Shown: piece after piece, positions 44,209 through 53,997 of the stretch
How the letters are laid out: each line of letters opens with the position of its first letter
Position numbering within the stretch: the first letter of the stretch is position 1
From: Jackrogersella multiformis
Taxonomy: Eukaryota > Ascomycota > Sordariomycetes > Xylariales > Hypoxylaceae
Length of the DNA: 64,000 nt
Direction: 5' to 3'
Assembly (NCBI GenBank): GCA_902806575.1
Contig: CADCXD010000004.1
Location: forward strand, 3,410,001 to 3,474,000
The notes under the pieces: generated by a model
Seen by the model: only the letters and a program-made list of their open reading frames with translations
What the model was told of the DNA's origin: nothing
The model's database searches: none
Made by a program: the position numbers and the translations under genes

Positions 44209-47200
44209 ATGGATGAAGACAGCATCGACGTCGAGGCGTGGAGACGAGTTCGCCTCGGAGACGAACCTATTTATTGTTCCGCACCCCCGCCATCAAACCC
44301 GGACGACATCATCTGTTATGGATCGGATGAAGAGCTCGACGATGCCGCAAAGATAAGAAAAAGACTAAGATACGAAGCGCATGGACTCCGATATTTACAG
44401 GGCAAACCTCTACGAATCCTCTCCGCTTCTCTTCATGGCCCTTTCGACAAGGCCTCGGGATGGAAGAACCCCTGGCTACCGAAACAACCCGCCGTACAAC
44501 CCGCCGTCAAGAAGTCCGTTCTCGAAAAGTCCGTTCTCGCATTACCCCGACATATAACCAAACCTATAATCAAACCTACGATCAAGCCTTTCCCGGCAAT
44601 CAAGGAACGCTTTCGTAAATATCTCGAGCAGGATAGTACTACACCAGGTACTAGCAGCTCAATACGCTGCCACTTGCCCAGCCCCGAAAGCAACAGCGAA
44701 ATATCGATATCCGGTGACGCTTCAGAGACAGACAAACTGAGTCGGATAAAAGCATGGGCAACGGAGGTCTCTCAAGGAACGGTACTAGAAAGAGACAATT
44801 TTTGGGCACCTAGCCAGGCGCACTCAGAGGAAACCAATGAATCGAGCAGGAAACGACCAGCCCAAGAATGGTTGAAGAAGAAGCCATCGAAGCGAAAGAG
44901 GCTCAACAGTTCGCAAATTCTGGCCGCAGCCTCTACTCCCACACCAATGGCGCTAGAGCAAATACATATGAGAAGTAGTTCGATGCCTACAAATATCGGT
45001 CAGGTTATGAAGCCAGCTATTCCCAGAAATATGGCCAGCCAAAGCTTCGAATTAGCTACTCCATCGTCCACCGCCAACCAAAGCGTCTTAGAAGCTCAGT
45101 ACAGAAGACAGGCTGATGCTTCCACCCAAGGTGAGACAGCGCCGCCACGAGACGAACCATCCAAAGCCTCCGAGTTCGTTTCCGAGGAATCGGGAGTCGG
45201 TTGTGAGAGTACGATAGTCAATGGCTCATATGATCAGCCACCTCTAACAGGCGACCAAGAATCTGAACGAGTTTTAGATGACCGAACAAGTAGTTGTTCA
45301 AAACAAGCTCCTAACGATATAAGCAATGAACAGGTTCAGCAGGGCCAGAGAACAGAGGATGAAGATTTTCAGTTTTACCTAAGCCAGAGTTTTCGTTATC
45401 GAACTAGGCCCCCAAAGCAGACGACAGATCCAGAAGATTCAATCATAGGCGCCTACCCTAGGCCGACTCAGACTAGAACACCCGAATCTCCAATTCGCGA
45501 AGAGATAATGGCCTTCGCGAGTCAAGAAATAGGAAAGTCGTCGCAACTTCCACAGCAGGCTGAGATGTCAGAGCAGCAGGCTCGCATGAAATTAGTAATG
45601 ATAGCTCAAGGATCTGAGCACCTTCTAGACCGGATGCGTGATCAGGAGAAGGCGAACAGTATCGAGGACAGCAAAGAGCACTTTCCTGACCTATCACCTA
45701 TGAAAGTAGAAACGTCCAAGTACCGGAAAATTGAGGATGGTAACGACGAACTATCCAAATACAACGCATCTGAAAATACAAGAGCGCCTACCGAGAGCGT
45801 TAATGCAATGCACATCGATTCAGTCGACACTTTGATCTCGCCAGAAATCACCAATGTCCCCCTTCGTATAGAGAATAAGGCTATAGGGAACGAGAATCTA
45901 AATGCGGCCCAAGATTATCCACATCTGTCACAGGCATTAATCGAAGGAAATATGTCTCAAAGCAACGCGCTCCCTAAGGATGCTATAGAAACCAAAGCAT
46001 ACTCAGCAGAGACCAAGTCGATAGTAGATGAGGGATCTACTCTGATTGGAGATCCAATGGATGTCGATAGGAGCACATTACATGAAGCTAATAAAATACC
46101 AATAAGTCACCACGTGCCCAGCAGCCCGAATCATATAGCAATGTCGACAGCCGAACGACATGGACCAACGCAAGGTTTTGTAAATAAGATAGCGCAAGAT
46201 GAATCAGATTCCGAATCCAACCTCATCTTAGTACAACTATCACAGCCACAATGGGGCATTAGTGAAATTATGGACAACTCTACGAAAGAGCTCAGGACGA
46301 TCTCTGAGGATAAAACGAGTGTCCTGGTCAAGGCCGAGATTCTTGAACAACCCGACCCAGCCCAGGCCGCTCTATTGGTGCCTCCAGAAATTGTTTCACG
46401 GGAATGCCCATGGGTCTCTGACTTGCCTCCAGGGGCAGATTTAACAATCGAGCATATTAAGTCAGAGCCACATGATGATAGACCCTCGCAATCTCCTTGT
46501 TCATCTGATGTTACTTTACTCAGCTCTCAAGCTAGCGGCCACGGGACACCTAAAGTCAGGCCATCGCAACAAAGCCCTTGGAGTGGAGTTCTCTTGAAGC
46601 CATTAGTGATCGAGAAACGAGAGCAACCTCTCATAGGTGCAGAGACCATTCCTATGGATGTTCCTCTCGTTACAGAATTTCCTGAAGCATTACAAAGACC
46701 TTGGGCTGAGTCAAATACGGGAACCATGCCTCTTCCCAAACATCCGCCTCTTTCGCCTACACCAGCAACTTCTAGCGATGAGTTGCCACATCCGCGCCTC
46801 CAGCGGCCCATAGTGGGTTTTGAATTATACAGCCGATCTCCTGATCATTCGAAGGCTGTTCCTACGACACCTCCACAGATGCCTACATCATCTCATGTGC
46901 GAACCCCTGACCTCGAAAAATCAATCAAGTCATTCGCCATGTTCAATACTCCGTCTCCAAAATGCCCATCTCGACAGTCCATCGGGCAACATTCATCCAT
47001 GGGTCGTCCGCGTGGCATCCTCTCAAGCGCAACGCAATCAAACCCATGGGCTAGTCGGCGGTCGAGTCGGCGGGTGTCATTCGCCTTGGTCCCAAACGAA
47101 GGAGACGATACCAACGACCCGCCATCACCCAACGCTACGAGAGCTGCATCGCCTCCGCCCAAAACAACGGTTAATACTGAAGACGAGGATGTTGGGAAAT

Positions 47201-47529
47201 CTTTCCTCAACCATTTCGATGCCATGAAGCAACGCGCTACTGGTGGGAGCGCGCGGCTCAGGCTACCACCACGATTGCTTCCGAGCCACTCACAGCAGAA
47301 GCTCGCCAGCCCCACGGTTCGCGCAATGGCCGAAGCTTTTCAGGAGGCAGATACGCACATCGCCCACGCACATGGAGATCCAGCCGGAGAAGTAGAGGGG
47401 GATGCTGATCAGGAAATGCCTAATAGAGAACAATCGCCGTGGCGGAAGGAGAGCCAGGGAGCCGACGATGTGGCAGAGGTTATGAACAACTTAGATCAGT
47501 TCCTCAACACCTGGGACGTAGAGGCTTAG
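44209..47529 (+). CDS. Large uncharacterised fungal protein, probably nuclear
   Basis: A single exon of 1106 residues. I do not recognise a defined domain. The first ~90 residues look like the conserved part: MDEDSIDVEAWRRVRLGDE, an acidic turn, then GKPLRILSASLHGPFDK and SGWKNPWLPK. Near residues 220-235 a basic cluster (KKPSKRKR) fits a nuclear signal. The centre is low in hydrophobics and rich in Ser, Gln, Glu and Pro, and looks disordered; PMDVDRST-like acidic phrases recur. Near the C-terminus RRSSRRVSFALVPNEGDD, FLNHFDAMKQRA and VMNNLDQFLNTWDVEA look like short conserved motifs. It faces away from cdc11 across a shared promoter, so co-regulation in the cell cycle is possible but not shown. 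Confidence 0.8.
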   Translation: MDEDSIDVEAWRRVRLGDEPIYCSAPPPSNPDDIICYGSDEELDDAAKIRKRLRYEAHGLRYLQGKPLRILSASLHGPFDKASGWKNPWLPKQPAVQPAVKKSVLEKSVLALPRHITKPIIKPTIKPFPAIKERFRKYLEQDSTTPGTSSSIRCHLPSPESNSEISISGDASETDKLSRIKAWATEVSQGTVLERDNFWAPSQAHSEETNESSRKRPAQEWLKKKPSKRKRLNSSQILAAASTPTPMALEQIHMRSSSMPTNIGQVMKPAIPRNMASQSFELATPSSTANQSVLEAQYRRQADASTQGETAPPRDEPSKASEFVSEESGVGCESTIVNGSYDQPPLTGDQESERVLDDRTSSCSKQAPNDISNEQVQQGQRTEDEDFQFYLSQSFRYRTRPPKQTTDPEDSIIGAYPRPTQTRTPESPIREEIMAFASQEIGKSSQLPQQAEMSEQQARMKLVMIAQGSEHLLDRMRDQEKANSIEDSKEHFPDLSPMKVETSKYRKIEDGNDELSKYNASENTRAPTESVNAMHIDSVDTLISPEITNVPLRIENKAIGNENLNAAQDYPHLSQALIEGNMSQSNALPKDAIETKAYSAETKSIVDEGSTLIGDPMDVDRSTLHEANKIPISHHVPSSPNHIAMSTAERHGPTQGFVNKIAQDESDSESNLILVQLSQPQWGISEIMDNSTKELRTISEDKTSVLVKAEILEQPDPAQAALLVPPEIVSRECPWVSDLPPGADLTIEHIKSEPHDDRPSQSPCSSDVTLLSSQASGHGTPKVRPSQQSPWSGVLLKPLVIEKREQPLIGAETIPMDVPLVTEFPEALQRPWAESNTGTMPLPKHPPLSPTPATSSDELPHPRLQRPIVGFELYSRSPDHSKAVPTTPPQMPTSSHVRTPDLEKSIKSFAMFNTPSPKCPSRQSIGQHSSMGRPRGILSSATQSNPWASRRSSRRVSFALVPNEGDDTNDPPSPNATRAASPPPKTTVNTEDEDVGKSFLNHFDAMKQRATGGSARLRLPPRLLPSHSQQKLASPTVRAMAEAFQEADTHIAHAHGDPAGEVEGDADQEMPNREQSPWRKESQGADDVAEVMNNLDQFLNTWDVEA

Positions 47530-49708
47530 CTTCGGAAGGCAAACTGGGAGCCAAGCAGAGAAGATCAGAGCTAGGGCATTGCCGCGTGGGGAATGATACG
47601 GCCGCACGGCAGGGGCTTGGTACGGGGGGGGTTACTGGGGAGTGGGAGCAGGAGCAGGTTGTATTGATACCCATTTATAGACGTGGCTTTCTGCATAGCT
47701 CGGAGTCTGGCTGGTTTGGCTTTGCGGAATGGCATGGTCAGGGCGTGCTTTGTAGCCTTCATCTCGATAGATCGATCAAGCTGTTGATCAGGGGGAAACA
47801 ACTCGAGATTTCGCTTATTATGAAGTTGAGCATACGTGTGCTTCTATCGTCGTGCTTTGTATTTGATTTGATGGGTCGCTGTTTGGCGACTGGTAATCTT
47901 TTGAGGTACGGTGATGGATGACTATTGCTCTCGATGAAACTTTTATTACAGCTACCTGGGGATGCATATATGCTTTTTATATGCAATGCTGATTACGGTA
48001 CACTGGATTACTGGCAGTAACTTGCAGTCTAGCCATGTACATATGTAGACGAGTGGCATGATTAGGTAGAGAACGATGTTATGGTTTCAGGGGCGGGATG
48101 AGTGTCAACATGTGTTCCCTAGAGGATCGCATACAGGGAATTTGTATTCCTACTCTAAGTAGGTATCGCATGTTAACTTGAGAATGTTCATGGAGAATTA
48201 GTTACCTCTAACTACCGTATAATTTACAAGCTATTAGAGCCTCTTACTACCTCGTGATTTACTCCAGCGTTCGAAGCAACTTGACTTCACCCTCGTGAAA
48301 TGATATCATACCAAGAGATGCTTTCGACTACGGAAATAGGTCGTAGGCAGCAGCTAGAACTCCCTTCGTTCATCTTCCTTCTACAGACGCAATTCAGACA
48401 TTAGTTTAAGCTAGCTTCCCTAGACAAACTAATCCGCTGCTCAAGCGGTACTAGTTACCTAGTAACTCTGGCGCAGAACGACGGCTAGTTATGTACCTCG
48501 CGCTTTATCTAATGGATAGCCTTTTGCTATATATCATAAGCTCACATAGACGTCTAAATTATCCAGAGGCAGCAGAAGGACAATCCCCATCCCCTTATAC
48601 CAAGACCCGGTCCTCGAATTCCTACGAAAACGGCGGTGCCGATGAATGTCCTACACGCCGTAGAACCCAGGTAACCGAAAGGCTAGCAGACATCACAGTG
48701 TCATCGATGAAGCATAGTCTATAAATACGCTATTTCCAACATCAAAGATAGAACAGGCTAGCTACCCACAGACGCGCCAACTCCACAACCATGAGACTAG
48801 AAACGAGATATTTCGCGTATATGTTACGAGCTACCCAAACCATAGCGCTCGCAAATAAGCGAGAAGATGGCGGAAGGCTAGACAGTGGCCTCGCACTCCG
48901 ATGTTGAGCCAGGCCCTTTACGTCAGGCTACCTAATTATAGCTTCATATTCAGCGATGATAAAGCAGGCTGGACTATCTTGGCCGTCAAAGCAATTTAGG
49001 TAGTTAATCATGGTCCTGATGCCTGACATGCCTTACATACTTAAGTATATATTTTGTGTATAGGTCACATACAACGCCGTCAGTTAAACAAGACGAGACT
49101 AGCCCTAGCGACGTTCTAGATGATTACTACTGTACCTACCTATCTATATCGCGCAAGCACCCTTGCCAAGATATAGTACCTATAGGCGGTCGCTGCTATA
49201 GCCCGAAGCTCACGGCAAAAAGCTAAGCATCAACTCTGCATGTGTAGGTATTTTTACATACAGATTTTACGGATTACACAGATCCATTATTGTCATATTC
49301 ACGTTAGCAGCGATTATCTATCTAGGTACATGCACACCGTGCTTGTGTCACAACATCTTACCTATCCGCTAGCGCCGGCGAGCCACTGGCCTAGATCCCT
49401 TTGCTGCTGCGGGCAGGCGGCTTACCTGCGGTACCTATGTAGCGTGTCAGTTTTTTTCCAGCCCGCAGGTCCAGGGTATCGATGTCGGGCGCAGCATAGC
49501 GTCGGCCGAGATTGTGTGCTATTATAAAGATTAAAAATTAAAACGGTAATAAGCGTTGGTGGTGAGAGAGAAAGTCATGGCGTATCCGGAACTGGTGCTT
49601 GCACGACTCGCGCTGGCTGCCTTAGCCTCGCCGTTAGTCTGCGATGTGCCTGAACACACACGAGGATACCCGTTCCCGAAGTCTTAATAGAGTTGATAAT
49701 TTACACGT

Positions 49709-49726
49709 GGCGGCGGCGGCGGCGGC
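49709..49726. repeat. (GGC)6 microsatellite
   Basis: Six perfect GGC units, unusual in this otherwise A/T-rich gap. Confidence 0.85.
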
Positions 49727-51780
49727 TGTCGCTAGTCTCGGACGTACCTACGTTGCAGCAGAGACAGGTTGCGCGTCCTAAGAATTGTATGTATGTACCT
49801 ACCTAGGAGGTAGGTATTTACACACGATGAGCCTTACGGGAATATCGTGTGTCTGGCTAGCGCAGCATTGCCTCGTTCTAGACGTAGTTCTAGCAAATTT
49901 CGCGACGGAGCAAATACTCCACTAATCAATACTAGATTGATGTCGATCCTGGAGGATTAGATGTACAACGGCGGTGAGAAATCGAAATAAGCGGAACGGA
50001 GCGATAACGCAATAAGGAATACTACATTTCTCCATGTCTAGATCTTGGGATCAGCCGCTAACGTCGGAATTGGGAAACTGGGATATCAGCTGGGAAGCGC
50101 TGAAACAGGCAGGCCAAGTTGGCAGTAGCCTCAATATGATTTGACAGATACATTTCCCTCTTTCGTCCCCTCAGGTCCCTTCAGGTTCCAGACCCCTCGA
50201 TTTGCAACTCTTTTCTGATGCGGGGAGATTGTGCAAGTTGATCTGCAATGCCACGGGTAGACTATACGATCCTGACTTTGGCTTGGCCAGATATCCACGG
50301 ATATTTGCACACCACGGAAACGCATCTCGGGTGTCGTTTAAGAAGGATATTGTTGAACGATGATTATCGATCATCTGTTAATTCTCAACAACCGCGTATT
50401 CGGTAAGAAGACTCCTCGACGTACAGCCATTTAAGAATAGACTAGCTGGACCTCGTGGGAAGTTGGTAATACAGCATATCGTGAAGCATAATGACGTAGA
50501 AGTGGTGTGATGAGATGAGCTATAAAGGGTGTCGAAGGGTGTCAAAGGATAAAGCTTCCACTTCCATGCTATACTTATTAAGCATGTCCCTCTTTAGTAT
50601 AGGGCGCGAGAGTTGAGAGGTTGTCAAGTCAACATGTCTTGTGCTTGTCACCACCACTTGATGACAAGATCAGGAGACTTTAAAGGTGAGCTGTCAGTCA
50701 GTTCTTATTGTTGGCTTCGACGTGAAGAGGGGAAAATAAAAGCGGCCTTCCGGACTACAACATTTGTAGGTCGGCGCCCTGTACCTATACTAACTCGGCC
50801 TATGCTAGTAACTGGATGATCTTATGTCATTATTAGCGTGGGATACCGCAAACCGTCCCACCATTGTACAGCTTCTTGATTTGTAAACCATGTGAAAACA
50901 GCCGCGGGATATATTCGGTATGATGCCGATATTCGACTCAGAAAAAACCGTATGGTTGGGCAAGTGACGATCTCCGAGTTCAAGTGTTCCTTACCTAATG
51001 TATGTACCAATCCTGATCAACTTTAGGTACATAAGGCAACGTGGGTTACCCATACGTACCTAGCACTAGGTAGAACATAGTACCAGGGGTTAGACATCCC
51101 TCATGAGGTTTGCGCGATGGCAGTGATATCTTTATAGCTATAGTGAGAGCCACGAAGTCCAAAGATGGATATTCCGAGCCTTCTTGACGTTCACCGCGTA
51201 TGACTACCCGCGAGTTAAGAGCTTCATACGCGAGAGAAGGATGCGATACAGCGATACCGAGACAAGCTGCAAGGATATTGCCATAATATCCAGTGAATGG
51301 ATATGCCGAATCGTACGTTTGATTATTAGGCAAGACACGAGTAACCGCTACTGGGGCTATTGGGTTAAACCCTTGAGAAACTCGAAACCATCGACGACCC
51401 ATCTCAGCCTCACGGCGTTTGAGATGCGGACGACGAATGCATACTACCTTGGCCGGCTAATGGATAAGGTCACAACCATATTTCGCCGGTTGACCGGTCT
51501 AGATATTTCTCGGGCAATTAAAGAAACGAGAATGGCTACCTAGCGTACCTAGGTAGGTAGGTATCGTCAAAACCGAATCTCGACGTACTATTAGCAAGAA
51601 AAGCCAGAGTGACAGAGTGAGTGGGATGATCTTTGTCAATCATGGATGAGGGGAAAGGGGTCCAGAACAGTTATTGCGACACACCCAAGACCTAAGAGCC
51701 AAGACGGGACTGGACCACTAGGCGGGCTGACGGGGTAGTTGGCCTTGCTTTTTAGACCCTTAAAAAGCCCTGCCCTGGTT

Positions 51781-51803
51781 AAAAAAAAAAAAAAAAAAAA
51801 AAA
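51781..51803. repeat. Homopolymer A23
   Basis: Twenty-three consecutive A, preceded at 51747-51768 by a perfect hairpin (GCTTTTTA, GACCCT, TAAAAAGC). Confidence 0.9.
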
Positions 51804-52885
51804 GGCCTTGCAAGGTGCCTAGGTACTTAAGTGGTAGAGATGAAAAAGGGAAATTCTGAAAAAGCTCCAAGGTTCCAAGGTGGACTTCCATGAAAAGCCT
51901 AGCGCCTGGTAGGTCATTATTTCCAGGAAAGGGTGAAAGGGGTTACATATGGCCTGTGCCTTCTCGCTTGTTCAGATTCCTCCCTACATAGTAGCCTCTA
52001 GTTCATTACTATGACGTGTGTTTGATGCGCCACCTCGGGTCCGCATCAGAATATGCTTTGTACTTGGGAGGTACTGCTTAAGTTTAGTATCACCGCCGCG
52101 ACATAAGTCATATACCTAATTATACAAAGGTGGACCAGGTTATAAATGTATTAGCCTACACAGGTACATACATATCTACATAGTACCTACCGCATCTGCC
52201 TTAAGCTCATTGAGCTAAACAACCTTGCAAACATCAGATGCGAGATGAAAGTCTGATTATGACATACCAGATACCTAGGTACCTACCCTGACTGCCTGAT
52301 ACCATAAAGGTACATCCTAGATTAGAAAATAGAATAACTACCTAGGTACCTAGGTAATAATACTACACATAATAAGGTAACTGATAACTACAGTACAGAA
52401 GGTACCCTCATTATGTCATTTGCCTCATGTTGTGGTATTATAACAAAGGAATAAGTTTCACCGAGTCATCATCAATTTCAAGGGTCCTCCTTATCCTTTC
52501 ACCTTAAGTCTTGTCATTTCGTCATTGAAACCTCGAAACGAAACCCTTTTTTGCTTCTTCTCTAATCTGATCTTGATCTTACCTATTATGTACTATCAAA
52601 CAATTGGAACCTTGCCAGAATATGTTACCTATCATCTTGATCCGATAGTAACACGAACCTCACGGGAGGCTCAATGATGGGGCTTATGGACTTACCTATC
52701 TAGGAATATTTTATGATCGTATTTTATGACCGTCCATAACCACGATCTAGGTATTACTACTAGTGTTGTGTTTGGAAGAAGAGTGGGAACATCGCTAATA
52801 TAGTATACATACATCCATTACCTAGGTAGTATACTCCCCCTGATGATGATGAAGACGCGGCCTACGAATTATATTATCTCCGTCT

Positions 52886-52962
52886 CCACGCTTCACGCTC
52901 CAAGGTCCAAGGTCCAAGGTCCAAAGTCCACGCTCCACGCTCCACGCTCCACGCTCCACGCT
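52886..52962. repeat. Heptamer minisatellite, 11 contiguous units in three variants
   Basis: Eleven 7-bp units without a break: CCACGCT, TCACGCT, three CCAAGGT, CCAAAGT, then five CCACGCT. The unit length is constant while the sequence changes in blocks. Confidence 0.9.
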
Positions 52963-53997
52963 TTAAGCAGAGGCGCTGTGCCTCCCACCCCTTCGACCCT
53001 TGCCGCCGTCGCAAAGTAGCGCCATTGAGTCGCAGATCATTACCTCAGTCGACGATTTCTCTTGCCCTATTAGGGTCCAGAAACTCCCGTAGTGTCGTTC
53101 CTCTATGACACTTAATACCCCCTCCGAAATCTACTTCTCTACTTTACCTACCTACTTCGGTTCTTACCTGCTGTCAAATACTCTACCTACTCAAAGTACC
53201 TGCACGAGACAACAGCTTTAAGCCAAGGTCACTTCGCCTTGTTCAAGTCAGGCAACCCGAATAGTTAATCCCGAATAGTTATTGCGCCCCCCCCTCTTAA
53301 AATATCTTAGGTAGGTATACTACTACTACTACGCCTATACTCACACCTTTCAGGCCAGGGCACTCTTTCGTCTTATTTCCAGTGCGACTCGGACCAAGTT
53401 GCCTCTATATTAGTACATCTAGAGTAAGAGATCGTCAATGGTCCAGGCCTCATCGCCCATTCCACACAAGCGCATACACACATCCATACCTAATACCTAA
53501 TACGCCAACACCACCACTACCACCATTGAGCGGACTAGGACCACACACCAAAAAAGCAAAAGAAGTTACTCGAGCCTGAAAAGTACGACGGAAGAAAAGG
53601 AACCTTCTTCTAACCGTCTCCCCCCACACTTACACTCACTCTCGTTCGGCGTTTCCATTCCATTGCCATCGTCATTCGAAGAGAGCTGGGCTCTGTCTCT
53701 AACTGTCGCCTTCTATTGGTATTGTTAGTTCGTGCTGCACCTTCATACATCTTATGCCTTGTCTCATCTCATCCAGCTTCGCTTTCCAACGCCTCAGCCA
53801 CACGACGCAGGGAGGGAAAGATACTAAGTAGATAATCGTGCTACCAACATCGATATTATTCTACGGAACCTATAACTCCTAAGAAAGAACTTATATGACT
53901 CTAAACTCTTTCGCCATGTCGGATTTATAAGAGGCGGAGACTAATGAGATGGGAAGAAAAAGTTGGATCACTTAAAGAAACGACGTCATAACCCAAG

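Larger units (their letters stand above)
47530..53997. other. 6.5-kb gene desert rich in simple repeats
   Basis: No supportable gene. It includes (GGC)6 at 49709-49726, a hairpin plus 23-A tract at 51747-51803, a 77-bp heptamer minisatellite at 52886-52962, and many CCTAGG-type runs (51543-51565, 52270-52290, 52340-52360, 52815-52830). Frames at 48491-48724, 50613-50819 and the two overlapping ones at 51046-51543 have no recognisable domain. From about 53380 the sequence becomes pyrimidine-rich and probably forms the 5' leader of the phosphatase gene. Confidence 0.5.
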
